From Winogradskyella arenosi (GTDB lineage Bacteria; Bacteroidota; Bacteroidia; Flavobacteriales; Flavobacteriaceae): a DNA stretch of 64,000 nt. Of this stretch, positions 1 to 8,297 are shown piece after piece. The stretch is taken from positions 496,001-560,000 of the forward strand of contig NZ_QPJO01000001.1 of assembly GCF_003337305.1 (NCBI RefSeq). Direction: 5' to 3'. Below the pieces are notes generated by a model. The model had not been told where the DNA came from and did not search any database. It was given only the letters and a program-made list of their open reading frames with translations. Each line of letters opens with the position of its first letter. Position 1 is the stretch's first letter. The translations under genes and the position numbers were made by a program.

Positions 1-1
1 A

Positions 2-208
2 TTTATTGCCAAAAGCGGGGAGGGGATGCATCATATTGCCTTTGCTGTTGATGATATTGAAGCTGAAATAGAGCGTTTAACACAAGAAGGATTTACCCTA
101 ATTCATAAAAGTCCTAAACTGGGCGCGGATGATAAATTAATTGCTTTTTTACATCCAAAATCTACTAATGGGGTATTAATTGAGTTGTGTCAGGATATAA
201 AGGGATAA
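2..208 (+). CDS. mce: Methylmalonyl-CoA epimerase, C-terminal part (5' end outside window)
   Basis: The reading frame is open from the first bases of the window, so the gene starts upstream and only about 68 C-terminal residues are visible. They show the second half of a glyoxalase/VOC fold: MHHIAFAVDDI, a helix, then a strand ending in GVLIELCQ, where the late Glu is a metal ligand in this family. Methylmalonyl-CoA epimerase interconverts the (R) and (S) forms of methylmalonyl-CoA in the propionate pathway. The identification rests on the family-typical IAFAVDDI and LIELCQ segments. Another VOC enzyme is possible but less likely. The Met at position 26 is internal and is not the start. Confidence 0.8.
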   Translation, partial: FIAKSGEGMHHIAFAVDDIEAEIERLTQEGFTLIHKSPKLGADDKLIAFLHPKSTNGVLIELCQDIKG

Positions 209-288
209 AAATACTTTGCCAGTTTTAAAATATGTAGTAATATTGCACACTCTTTTAACGAAGAGTAAAAATTAGCAGCAATGTTAAT

Positions 289-362
289 GGTCCCATAGCT
301 CAGTTGGTTAGAGCACCTGACTCATAATCAGGTGGTCCTTGGTTCGAGCCCAAGTGGGACCA
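289..362 (+). tRNA. tRNA-Met (CAU anticodon), integration target
   Basis: A 74-nt cloverleaf: acceptor arms GGTCCCA and TGGGACC, D arm AGCTCAGTTGGTTAGAGC, anticodon stem CCTGA/TCAGG around the loop CTCATAA (anticodon CAT), and T arm with GGTTCGAGCC. The CCA end is not encoded. It lacks the unpaired first base of initiator tRNA, so it is elongator tRNA-Met. A tRNA-Ile with lysidine-modified CAU cannot be excluded. Its last bases form the left attachment site of the genomic island. Confidence 0.93.
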
Positions 363-364
363 CT
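351..364 (+). repeat. attL core, 14-bp direct repeat in tRNA 3' end
   Basis: CAAGTGGGACCACT covers the end of the T stem, the 3' acceptor strand and two bases beyond the tRNA. It is repeated exactly at 22673-22686. Use of a tRNA 3' end is classic for tyrosine integrases, because insertion restores the tRNA. Confidence 0.88.
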
Positions 365-366
365 AA

Positions 367-399
367 AAAGCCCCGTAAACTCAATGTTTACGGGGCTTT
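367..399 (+). terminator. Island-supplied terminator behind tRNA-Met
   Basis: A perfect 14-bp stem: AAAGCCCCGTAAAC (367-380), 5-nt loop, GTTTACGGGGCTTT (386-399). It lies inside the island, 4 bp after the attL core, so it replaces the tRNA's original terminator, which is now at 22698-22739. Confidence 0.85.
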
Positions 400-410
400 G
401 TGTTATTAAG

Positions 411-429
411 GGGACAACAATAGGGACAA
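411..429 (+). repeat. Paired GGGACAA repeats, left arm (possible integrase arm sites)
   Basis: GGGACAA occurs at 411-417 and 423-429, exactly 12 bp start to start. The same pair with the same spacing and orientation occurs at the right end (22524-22542). Position near both ends fits arm-type binding sites of a tyrosine integrase or its excisionase. This role is inferred. Confidence 0.55.
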
Positions 430-663
430 ACATTCTTTCCACTATACTTTCTTTTTCCAATTTTCTATTAATAGCCTATATTTGAAATGCCTCAATGGGT
501 ATTAAATTATGTGAATTTAACGGCCATTAGACCTTTTTAGTTTAAATATGTTATATAGGATATTTTAATAGAAATCCTATTCTTTAATCTTCAATTAGCC
601 CGATTTATAAAACCGTAAATTTCATATGAATGAAAGAGTCATGAACAGGAAGATAAATTCATT

Positions 664-677
664 ACTACTGGAGTAGT
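664..677. promoter_or_regulatory. Palindrome upstream of WYL gene, candidate operator
   Basis: ACTACT-GG-AGTAGT is a perfect 6-bp inverted repeat ending 30 bp before the chosen ATG of the WYL regulator. Related regulators (BrxR, CapW) bind inverted repeats in their own promoter. The assignment is by position only. Confidence 0.35.
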
Positions 678-707
678 GTTTAATAAAAATAAATAAGTTA
701 TTTGACT

Positions 708-1706
708 ATGGCAAATAGTAAACATGCGCATTTAAGGTATAACATTTTAGATTATTGCTTTCGAAATAAATCCTATACTTTCGATGAAATTTTAAAAGTA
801 TTAAATGAAAAAATAGCAGAGTATTATCCAGGTGAGGGTATTGCAATTAGAACACTTCGTGAAGATCTTAAGGTCTTAAGAGATGAAGAAAATGGTTTCG
901 GAGCACCTTTGCCTTCTAAAATAAGAATACTAAAATATACGGACTCTAACTTTTCTATATCCAAACGTCCACTATTGCCTTACGAACAGTATCTAATTGA
1001 AGCAGCTCAACAATTACTTGATCGTTTTGAAAACCATCCTAAGTATAACAAACTGGCAGAAGCCTTAATCAAGTTTCAAGATGAAGAGGAGCAAGAAAAC
1101 GACGAATCTAGAATATTATTTTATGATCATAACGAAGAATACAAGGGTATAAATCACCTTAAGCCATTATATCTAGCTATCAAGAAAAAGCAAGTTTTAA
1201 AAATAGTTTACAAAGGCTTTAAAGATAAGGAATCATCAGTATTTGAATTTCACCCACATATTTTAAAACAATACAATAGACGGTGGTTTGTTTTTGGGTA
1301 TAATAAAACTAAAGCTATTACAGCATGGTGTATTCCATTAGATGAAAGACTTATCAGTTTTGAAACACTTGATGATGTCAATTATTTAGATTCGGACAAA
1401 GATTGGGAAATGTTTTTCAGAACAATGGTTGGTGTAACCAGAATAAACGAAAATGTAGAGCGCGTAGTTTTACGTTTCCATAATGGAAGGGAAAATTATT
1501 TTAAAACAAAACCATTTCAACCAGATTACGAAGAGTTTTTTGAAGAAGAAAAACAAGATCAAGTTTGGTTTGAGACAATAATTAATAAAGAATTAGTGCA
1601 ACAGTTATTGTCCTATGGTCAAGAATTAGAGGTGTTAGAACCAGAATCTTTAAAAGAGCAAATGAGAGAACATTCAAATAAAATGCGACAGTTTTATAAA
1701 GAATAA
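708..1706 (+). CDS. WYL-domain transcriptional regulator of the defence operon
   Basis: About 332 residues. The N-terminus (roughly 1-75) is a winged helix, with a recognition-helix-like IRTLREDLKVLRDE. The middle (about 140-230) is a WYL domain, including the RRWFVFGYNK strand and the WCIPLDE segment. The C-terminus (about 240-330) looks like the WCX extension. WYL regulators such as BrxR and CapW repress defence operons and are thought to sense nucleic-acid ligands. Being the first gene, on the same strand as the restriction operon, fits that role. A longer reading from TTG at 702 exists, but ATG at 708 is preferred. BREX and other genes expected with BrxR are absent, so only the regulator type is shared. 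The ligand is unknown. Confidence 0.82.
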   Translation: MANSKHAHLRYNILDYCFRNKSYTFDEILKVLNEKIAEYYPGEGIAIRTLREDLKVLRDEENGFGAPLPSKIRILKYTDSNFSISKRPLLPYEQYLIEAAQQLLDRFENHPKYNKLAEALIKFQDEEEQENDESRILFYDHNEEYKGINHLKPLYLAIKKKQVLKIVYKGFKDKESSVFEFHPHILKQYNRRWFVFGYNKTKAITAWCIPLDERLISFETLDDVNYLDSDKDWEMFFRTMVGVTRINENVERVVLRFHNGRENYFKTKPFQPDYEEFFEEEKQDQVWFETIINKELVQQLLSYGQELEVLEPESLKEQMREHSNKMRQFYKE

Positions 1707-1774
1707 CTGTGCGGTTACTCTGCGTAGTTAAGTTGTTAATTTGCAGAGTAAAAGTAAATAGAGAAAATACATTT

Positions 1775-4261
1775 ATGACCTTACACGAAGCAATAGAACA
1801 AGTACTACAAAACGCAGAAAAACCTCTTTTTTCAAGAGATATAGCTGATATTATAAATAATCTTAAACTTTACAAACGTAAAGACGGTCTTCCTGTATCT
1901 GCTTCACAGGTCACAACAAGAGCCAATAACTATTCAAAATTATTTACAAGAGAATCTGGAAAAATTAAATTGGTAAAAGATGATATTGTTAGCTTAAAAT
2001 TTCAACACTATCGTAATAAGTTGATGCATGAATCTAAAACTATAAAAACGTTTGGTTGGGCAAATAAAAACGATGTCCTTGTTCGCGCTCTTGAAGACAT
2101 ATTACATGAAAATAATCATGAATATTTTTATAATATTATTTCAGAACCAGAAATAAATTTTACAAATAGAAATAAGCGTTCAAGAGAGAAATTACTGGTG
2201 GCTCATAAACTTTGTAACTGGTTTTTTAAACATTCAAATAACAATAGATCCTTAAGGTTAAGCGATAGTTTAATTACAGTGCTATCTGGCTTAAATTGGT
2301 TTCAATATAATGATAATAGTATCGAAACTTATTTTGAAGGATTTAATGACTTCGTTTTAAAAATTGCGGCTGATAACAAAAATGCATCATTTTCTATCAA
2401 AGAAAACTATAATCACAACCTTTTTAATGAATTCGAATATCGTAGCCATATAAACAGGTTAGTTTCAAAATTAATTGATCGAGGAAATCCTAACCATATA
2501 GCACCTCAAACAACAACTACAGGCATTTTCATTCCACCATTCAGAAGAAGGTCGGGCGTAAATTCTAATGGTGAGTTTGATGTGATGTTATCAAAATTAC
2601 AAAATAATAATATCAATTTAGATAAGGCCATTTTAATAGCGCCATCCGGTATTTTAAGCAGTCAAGTACTCTTTAATAGAGAGGCAAGAGAACAAATTAT
2701 AAACTCAGGTACATTAGAAGCTGTTATAGCACTTCCTAGTGGTATGATAGAAAATACAGGAATGCAAGTATCCATGCTTATTTTCGATTTTAATATTAGA
2801 GATAATCAGGTGTTCTTTTTAGATGCCTCAAATACCCTAAAAGGTGATATGTCAGAGGTGGTTAGAACAATAAATAATAAACGATATGTTAGAGATGTTT
2901 CCAGAACTATAACTTATAATAACCTCTTTAATTACGATTTAAACCCAAAGCGATATGTGATTGATATTGATGATATTGAGATAAAACCTGATCATAAATT
3001 ATATCATATTGGTCAATTATTAAAACAGCGTAAGTACGGCGCTATGTTCAAAAACAAAGAAAGTTTGTACGTGGGCGGTGAGTTTAAGCTAATCAAAATG
3101 GGAGACATCGATAAAAATGGTCTTTATTTTGAACCCAAAGACAATATGCTCGGTATAGACCATGATGAAATTGAAAATATCGATAAAAATTTAGTTAAGG
3201 GTGGTTTAGTGTTAAGTGCATTTAACAACAAAATTAAAGCATCTGTTTTACCAAATGATATGTCATTTGTATTGGGGCATAATGTATATTGGTTGAAATT
3301 TTATGACAGTGAGGTTTTAGATGAATATGTAGCAAGAGAATTTACACAACCCTATGTAACTAAACAAGTAGAATATTATTCCAGAGGAGCCACAATAGCT
3401 AGGTTAAGCCTTAAGGATTTAATGGAAATTCAAATTCAGATTCCAAGTCTAGAAGAGCAAAAAAATATTCTTTTTAAAGAGTTTAGGAAATCGGAAAAAC
3501 CAGTTCGAAGTGAAAGTGTTACAAACCAAGAACAAGATTTTATTAAAACGCTTAAGCATACACTTAAACAACCCTTATCTAGTTTGGGCAATGATTTTAC
3601 ATCAATAAAATCTTTTTTAAATAAAAAAATAAAAGCCAAAGATACAATTGAAAGTAACGAAACTATTGTACCGGTATTTGATACAGATACACCAGAGCAA
3701 ATTGAAATCCATACCTTAAAAAACACACTGGACAGAATGGAACGTGCTGTAACCGATATGGATTATATTTTAGAGCAAGCGATAAAAATAATTTCAATTT
3801 CAGAGCCAATAAAAGAAAACATTCAGCTTAAGAAATTTTTACAAAACATTGCTTCAGAATATCCCAATATTCAATTTAAAATAACTGGGAAAGAAGTAGA
3901 GTTTTTGTCAGACCGTAAACAATTAAGAATCTTAATGCATAATTTTATTACAAATGCTATAAAACATGGGTTTAAAGATAGTATAGAAAAACCAATAATT
4001 TGGTTAGAGATTAAGGCCAAAGATGCGATTTCATTTCAGTTGTCAATCCGAAATAATGGCTTACCATTACCACCAGAGTTTACCATTCAAGATTTCCTAG
4101 CAAAAGGAAGTTCAATAAGATCAGACGTTGGTAGTGGTTTCGGTGGTTTCTTAATAGGCTTAATCTTAAAAAAGCATAAAGGAACTATTGATTTAATAAA
4201 AAATGAGGGCTTTGGAATAATGCCGCATAACGTAGAATTTTTAATAACATTACTAAAATAA
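1775..4261 (+). CDS. HARE-HTH / degenerate N6-methylase / TRD / histidine kinase fusion
   Basis: An 828-residue multidomain protein read from ATG 1775; an in-frame GTG at 1709 would add 22 unlikely residues. Residues 1-70 form a HARE-HTH domain (LHEAIEQVLQ... FSRDIADII). About 235-390 resemble the C-terminal half of an HsdM methylase (IAPSGILSS, LEAVIALPSGM). The NPPF catalytic motif appears as IPPF (253-256) and no SAM-binding glycine motif is visible, so it is probably inactive. About 400-575 resemble an HsdS target-recognition domain (FKLIKMGDIDKNG, GATIARLSLKDL). About 585-828 form a kinase: H box with His595 (LKHTLKQPL), N box Asn723/Asn727 and G2 box GSGFGG. The G1 box reads NNGLP instead of DxGxG. 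A receiver gene follows 5 bp later. I infer a DNA-contacting sensor kinase. Confidence 0.75.
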   Translation: MTLHEAIEQVLQNAEKPLFSRDIADIINNLKLYKRKDGLPVSASQVTTRANNYSKLFTRESGKIKLVKDDIVSLKFQHYRNKLMHESKTIKTFGWANKNDVLVRALEDILHENNHEYFYNIISEPEINFTNRNKRSREKLLVAHKLCNWFFKHSNNNRSLRLSDSLITVLSGLNWFQYNDNSIETYFEGFNDFVLKIAADNKNASFSIKENYNHNLFNEFEYRSHINRLVSKLIDRGNPNHIAPQTTTTGIFIPPFRRRSGVNSNGEFDVMLSKLQNNNINLDKAILIAPSGILSSQVLFNREAREQIINSGTLEAVIALPSGMIENTGMQVSMLIFDFNIRDNQVFFLDASNTLKGDMSEVVRTINNKRYVRDVSRTITYNNLFNYDLNPKRYVIDIDDIEIKPDHKLYHIGQLLKQRKYGAMFKNKESLYVGGEFKLIKMGDIDKNGLYFEPKDNMLGIDHDEIENIDKNLVKGGLVLSAFNNKIKASVLPNDMSFVLGHNVYWLKFYDSEVLDEYVAREFTQPYVTKQVEYYSRGATIARLSLKDLMEIQIQIPSLEEQKNILFKEFRKSEKPVRSESVTNQEQDFIKTLKHTLKQPLSSLGNDFTSIKSFLNKKIKAKDTIESNETIVPVFDTDTPEQIEIHTLKNTLDRMERAVTDMDYILEQAIKIISISEPIKENIQLKKFLQNIASEYPNIQFKITGKEVEFLSDRKQLRILMHNFITNAIKHGFKDSIEKPIIWLEIKAKDAISFQLSIRNNGLPLPPEFTIQDFLAKGSSIRSDVGSGFGGFLIGLILKKHKGTIDLIKNEGFGIMPHNVEFLITLLK

Positions 4262-4266
4262 AAATA

Positions 4267-5145
4267 ATGTCAAAACCTTTAAGAATATTATTAGTTGACG
4301 ATAAGAAAGATTATTGCGAATCCTTATCAGGAGTAGCGCGTCATAATAACATTCAGTTGGAATATAAATTAGATTGGGAAACTGGCTTCGAGCTATTGCG
4401 TAATGACCCAACAATAGAGTTTGTTATCCTAGACGGAAAAGGCAAAATTGAAGCAGACCAAGAGGTCGAAAAGGATAATTTTGCGTTAAGAGCTATAAAA
4501 GATTTGGATGCCTATGCAATGCAAATTGGTAAACACATCCCGTACTGTGTGAATACGGGTTTTATAGATCGTTTTGAATCTTTTGAAGGTAATGTTCAGA
4601 TATATGAAAAGAAAGATGAAGATAGAGACAAAATGTTTACATACATTGCTCAAGAAATCGCTAAATCTGATTACCGAACAGCTAGATTAAAATATGAAGA
4701 ACCATTCAGAGCATTCGATAAAGGTATCGTTAGTAACACTTATGAGCATTTATTAGTGAAAATAATTCAAGCTTATGAGGCAAAAGACTTCCGCAAAAGA
4801 AACATTAATGTTCAAAGAGATTTACTAGAGGCTATTTATATCGGATTAAATAATCCTATTCCATGTATCCCTAATGGCTTATTCAAAGATGATGGAAAAC
4901 CAAACCATGAATGGTGCACCCGTTTTATGGAAGATAGAGAAACAAATGGAAATAAACTAAACAAAGCAATACCTCAAGACATAAAGTCAGCCTTTAGAAA
5001 ATTAAAAGAGTCCACCAATAGATATTCTCATATCGATGACAATGAGATTTTAAAAGCACCTTTTTCATCAAACAAATTTTTACTTATTGAAATTTTAGAG
5101 TGGCTTCCAATATTTGTAGAAAATAACTATAAAAATTACTTATAA
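4267..5145 (+). CDS. Receiver-domain protein with unknown C-terminal output domain
   Basis: 292 residues. Residues 1-140 form a response-regulator receiver. The acidic pair is Asp11-Asp12 (LLVDD), the likely phosphoacceptor is Asp56 (FVILDGK), a Thr sits in VNTGF and the conserved Lys in YEKKD. The loop after Asp56 is longer than usual and very acidic. The remainder (about 150-292) is predicted mostly helical, with no recognisable DNA-binding, GGDEF or enzyme signature, so the output is unknown. It lies 5 bp after the kinase fusion and 6 bp before hsdM, so phosphotransfer from His595 to Asp56 is the simplest reading. It might act on the restriction complex directly rather than on a promoter. 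Confidence 0.75.
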   Translation: MSKPLRILLVDDKKDYCESLSGVARHNNIQLEYKLDWETGFELLRNDPTIEFVILDGKGKIEADQEVEKDNFALRAIKDLDAYAMQIGKHIPYCVNTGFIDRFESFEGNVQIYEKKDEDRDKMFTYIAQEIAKSDYRTARLKYEEPFRAFDKGIVSNTYEHLLVKIIQAYEAKDFRKRNINVQRDLLEAIYIGLNNPIPCIPNGLFKDDGKPNHEWCTRFMEDRETNGNKLNKAIPQDIKSAFRKLKESTNRYSHIDDNEILKAPFSSNKFLLIEILEWLPIFVENNYKNYL

Positions 5146-5151
5146 AATTAC

Positions 5152-6669
5152 ATGATCACAGGACAAATAAAACAACAAATAGACGCCATCTGGAACACCT
5201 TCTGGACAGGCGGAATATCAAACACTATCACAATCGTTGAGCAGTTAACATATCTCATTTTTATCAAAGATTTAGATGAAACTGAAACGCGTAACGAGCG
5301 TATGGCAAAACGTCTTAACAAAGAGTTTAGCCCTGTTTTCGGGCCAGACCAGCAAGATTTTAGATGGAAAAATTTGAAAGAAATGGACGTACAAGCACGT
5401 CACAACATTTTTAATAATTCTGTTGATGGTATTTTCCCTTTCATACGTAGTTTAGGAAGCGAAAAAAGTTTGTTTTCTACCTACATGAAAGACGCATCGT
5501 TTGGCATAAACAAAGCAGCAACTTTAGACCTAGTTATTGAAAAACTTGAGCGTGTAGACATGTCAAAACAAGACATAAAAGGAGATATTTACGAGTATCT
5601 TTTATCTAAACTAGAAGGTGGAGGTACATCTGGCCAGTTTAGAACACCAAGACACATTATTAAGTTAATGACAGAAATGATGCAACCTACTTTAGAAGAC
5701 ACCATTTGTGATCCTTCAGTAGGTACCGCAGGTTTTTTGGTGGCAGCTAAAGAATACATAGATAAGCACTACGATATTACAGAGCTAGATAAACACAAAA
5801 ACCACATAAACAAACACATGTTTAATGGTACCGAGTTTGATGCTACCATGTTACGTATTGCCTCAATGAACCTATTTTTACACGGTGTAGAAGAACCTAA
5901 TATTGTAGATGTAGATGCGGTAAGTAAGGATAACGAGGTAAGTGATGCTTATACATTAGTATTGGCAAACCCACCATTTAAAGGCACGATAGATAAAGAA
6001 AGTATTGCGCCAGGTTTACGTAATGTAACAGACACCACAAAAACAGAATTACTATTTTTAGCTTTAATGCTTCGCCAATTGAAAAAAGGAGGGCGAGCCG
6101 CAGTAATTGTGCCAGATGGCGTCTTGTTTGGAGCCGGAAAAGCCTTTAAAAGCATACGTTCTGAAATTGTAGCTAACCATAAGTTGGAAGCCGTAATCTC
6201 CTTGCCTAGTGGTGTGTTTAAACCCTATTCTGGAGTAAGTACGGCTATTATTGTGTTTACCAAAACCGATAATGGTGGTACAGACAATGTGTGGTTTTAC
6301 GATATGTTGGCAGATGGTAAATCTTTAGACGATAAACGTAATCTATTGGTGGAACCAGAAGTATTTGAAGCCTTTTCTTTTGATGGCGTTGTCACATCGA
6401 GCGCAGTCGAGCTGCACGATAAATTTAACCTGCCAGATATTTTAGCGCGTTTTCCAAAACGATATGAAGACACTAGAGCACGAACCGAACAGTCCTTCTT
6501 AGTGCCTTTTGCTGAAATTAAAGAAAACGATTGGGACTTATCCATTAATCGCTATAAAGAAATTGTGTATGAAGAAGTGGAATATGATGCGCCTAATGAA
6601 ATAATTGAAAGAATCAATCTTTTATCTGACGAGCGTAATAAAATATTAGCTAATCTAAATTCTATTTAA
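5152..6669 (+). CDS. hsdM: Type I restriction-modification, N6-adenine methylase subunit HsdM
   Basis: 505 residues, full length for HsdM. The N-terminal helical domain (about 8-135, IDAIWNTFWTGG onward) precedes the catalytic domain. The SAM-binding motif I is DPSVGTAGFL from residue 187, and the catalytic motif IV NPPF is at 273-276. A later segment, VIVPDGVLFG... LEAVISLPSGVF, is typical. Both key motifs are intact, unlike the degenerate copy in the kinase fusion upstream. HsdM pairs with HsdS to methylate adenine in a bipartite site and joins HsdR for restriction. It is followed after 2 bp by hsdS. Confidence 0.95.
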   Translation: MITGQIKQQIDAIWNTFWTGGISNTITIVEQLTYLIFIKDLDETETRNERMAKRLNKEFSPVFGPDQQDFRWKNLKEMDVQARHNIFNNSVDGIFPFIRSLGSEKSLFSTYMKDASFGINKAATLDLVIEKLERVDMSKQDIKGDIYEYLLSKLEGGGTSGQFRTPRHIIKLMTEMMQPTLEDTICDPSVGTAGFLVAAKEYIDKHYDITELDKHKNHINKHMFNGTEFDATMLRIASMNLFLHGVEEPNIVDVDAVSKDNEVSDAYTLVLANPPFKGTIDKESIAPGLRNVTDTTKTELLFLALMLRQLKKGGRAAVIVPDGVLFGAGKAFKSIRSEIVANHKLEAVISLPSGVFKPYSGVSTAIIVFTKTDNGGTDNVWFYDMLADGKSLDDKRNLLVEPEVFEAFSFDGVVTSSAVELHDKFNLPDILARFPKRYEDTRARTEQSFLVPFAEIKENDWDLSINRYKEIVYEEVEYDAPNEIIERINLLSDERNKILANLNSI

Positions 6670-6671
6670 TA

Positions 6672-7835
6672 ATGATGAGTTTGGAGTATAAAAAATTAAA
6701 CGAAGTTTTAGATTATGAACAACCGTCAAAATATATAGTTAAGACAACTGATTATGATGATAGTTTTGAAACACCAGTTTTAACAGCGGGTAAATCTTTT
6801 TTGCTTGGATATACTAAAGAAAAGGAAGGAGTATTCAAAAATGTTCCTGCAATAATATTTGATGATTTTACGACATCTTTTCATTATGTAGACTTCCCTT
6901 TTAAAGTGAAATCTTCAGCTATGAAAATACTTACGGCTAAAGGGGGTTTTGTTGATTTGAAATATGTTTATTTACAAATGAAGCAAGTAAGAATAGATAC
7001 TCAACTTCATAAACGATACTGGATTTCTAGATTTTCAAATAAAGAAATCCCTTTTCCTAAAATTGATCTTGAAAATAATTATTCTAAAACCCAAAAACAC
7101 ATCGCTCAGATTCTAGACGATGCTGCTGCCTTACGCGATAAAACAAAATTGCTTTTAGAAGAATACGATGCACTTGCACAATCTATCTTTTTGGATATGT
7201 TTGGGGATCCTGGAGTAAATGATAAAAATTGGAAATTTGAAGAATTTGGATCATATATCAATGTGTTAACAGATTATCATGCAAATGGTAGTTATCAAAT
7301 TTTAAGTAAAAACGTCGAATTATCTAATGATAAAGATTATGCACTAATGGTAAGAACTACCGATTTGGAAAACAATAATTTTGAAACTGACGTAAATTAT
7401 ATTACCGAAAAAGCATATAATTTTTTAAAAAAATCAAAGGTTTATGGTGGAGAAATTATTATTAATAAAATAGGTAGTGCTGGAAAAGTTTATTTAATGC
7501 CATATTTAGATCGTCCAGTATCTTTAGGTATGAACGCTTTTATGTTACGGTTGAAACCTAGTATGAATAGCTTGTTTGCATATTTCTATTTACACACAAA
7601 ATATGGTGAATGGCAGATTAGTAAAAGGGTTAAAGGAGCTGTGACAAAAACTATAAGAAAAGATGCAGTTAGAGCAATACCAATTATTGTGCCTCCTATT
7701 GAACTCCAAAACCAATTCGCAGAAAAAATAGCCTTAATTGACCAACAAAAGGCGTTAGCCAAACAAGAGCTACAAGAAAGTGAAGATTTGTTTAATTGTT
7801 TGTTACAAAAGGCGTTTAAAGGGGAGTTGGTGTAA
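6672..7835 (+). CDS. hsdS: Type I restriction-modification specificity subunit HsdS
   Basis: 387 residues with two target-recognition domains (about 1-135 and 185-340). Each is followed by a helical spacer: KTQKHIAQILDDAAALRDK to the FLDMFGDP boundary, and ELQNQFAEKIALIDQQK to the LLQKAFKGEL end. This is the normal HsdS layout, and it sets the DNA site recognised by the methylase and nuclease complex. The target cannot be read from sequence. With the TRD inside the kinase fusion, the operon carries three TRD-like modules. Confidence 0.92.
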   Translation: MMSLEYKKLNEVLDYEQPSKYIVKTTDYDDSFETPVLTAGKSFLLGYTKEKEGVFKNVPAIIFDDFTTSFHYVDFPFKVKSSAMKILTAKGGFVDLKYVYLQMKQVRIDTQLHKRYWISRFSNKEIPFPKIDLENNYSKTQKHIAQILDDAAALRDKTKLLLEEYDALAQSIFLDMFGDPGVNDKNWKFEEFGSYINVLTDYHANGSYQILSKNVELSNDKDYALMVRTTDLENNNFETDVNYITEKAYNFLKKSKVYGGEIIINKIGSAGKVYLMPYLDRPVSLGMNAFMLRLKPSMNSLFAYFYLHTKYGEWQISKRVKGAVTKTIRKDAVRAIPIIVPPIELQNQFAEKIALIDQQKALAKQELQESEDLFNCLLQKAFKGELV

Positions 7836-7837
7836 AT

Positions 7838-8239
7838 ATGCCCAGTTATAAATATATATCGTATTATAAGTTGTATAGAGCTTCATTGCTTGAAAAAATG
7901 TATGCATCAGAAAGAACTACTAATATTGGAAAAATATATTTTATTAATCCGCCTTATGAGGATTTAGTGTTAAAACTTTGGAAAGATGTTATTTTTATAG
8001 AATACCATAAGAAAAGTAGTTTAACATTAAGTGAAATAACAAGAAGTAATTTAGAAAAATTAGAGACCAAACTAGAAACTGTTGTTGTTTTTAAATTCTG
8101 GCGTAAAGGTGTAATAATAGATCCTATAAATAAGTTTGAATTTCCTGATACTAAAACAGGAATGAAGCTTCGTGCAGATTATTTTGTCATGATTGCCAAT
8201 TTAGCCTTAACCTGTTTTGGTAACCAAATAGATGCTTAG
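7838..8239 (+). CDS. Hypothetical protein between hsdS and nuclease-like genes
   Basis: 133 residues, starting 2 bp after the hsdS stop, so almost certainly part of the operon. I do not recognise a family. It is rich in Tyr and Lys, has no signal peptide or clear membrane segment, and seems to be a small mixed alpha/beta protein. A FINPPYED segment resembles a methylase motif IV. The protein is far too short and lacks a SAM site, so I regard this as chance. It may be an accessory of the restriction or signalling part. Confidence 0.6.
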   Translation: MPSYKYISYYKLYRASLLEKMYASERTTNIGKIYFINPPYEDLVLKLWKDVIFIEYHKKSSLTLSEITRSNLEKLETKLETVVVFKFWRKGVIIDPINKFEFPDTKTGMKLRADYFVMIANLALTCFGNQIDA

Positions 8240-8297
8240 CACAATATCATAAAGGATGAAAAGTAAAATAATTTTAATTAAATGCTATTAATCAAAA

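Larger units (their letters stand above)
365..707. other. Non-coding left end of the island
   Basis: This stretch of about 340 bases has no credible gene. It holds the replacement tRNA terminator, the paired GGGACAA repeats (411-429), a 7-bp inverted repeat ATAGGAT/ATCCTAT (555-561 and 574-580) and a short palindrome near the first cargo gene (664-677). The rest is AT-rich with no recognisable signal. Confidence 0.7.

Noticed and set aside
708..1706. BREX or CBASS CapW assignment for the WYL regulator
   Set aside because: No brx genes are present, and the regulator heads the restriction operon; only the regulator class is supported.
1709..1774. Upstream GTG start for the kinase fusion
   Set aside because: The extra 22 residues are unlike the HARE-HTH start, and ATG 1775 gives a clean domain start.
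7838..8239. FINPPYED segment resembling an adenine methylase motif
   Set aside because: The protein has 133 residues and no SAM-binding motif; a four-residue match is not enough.
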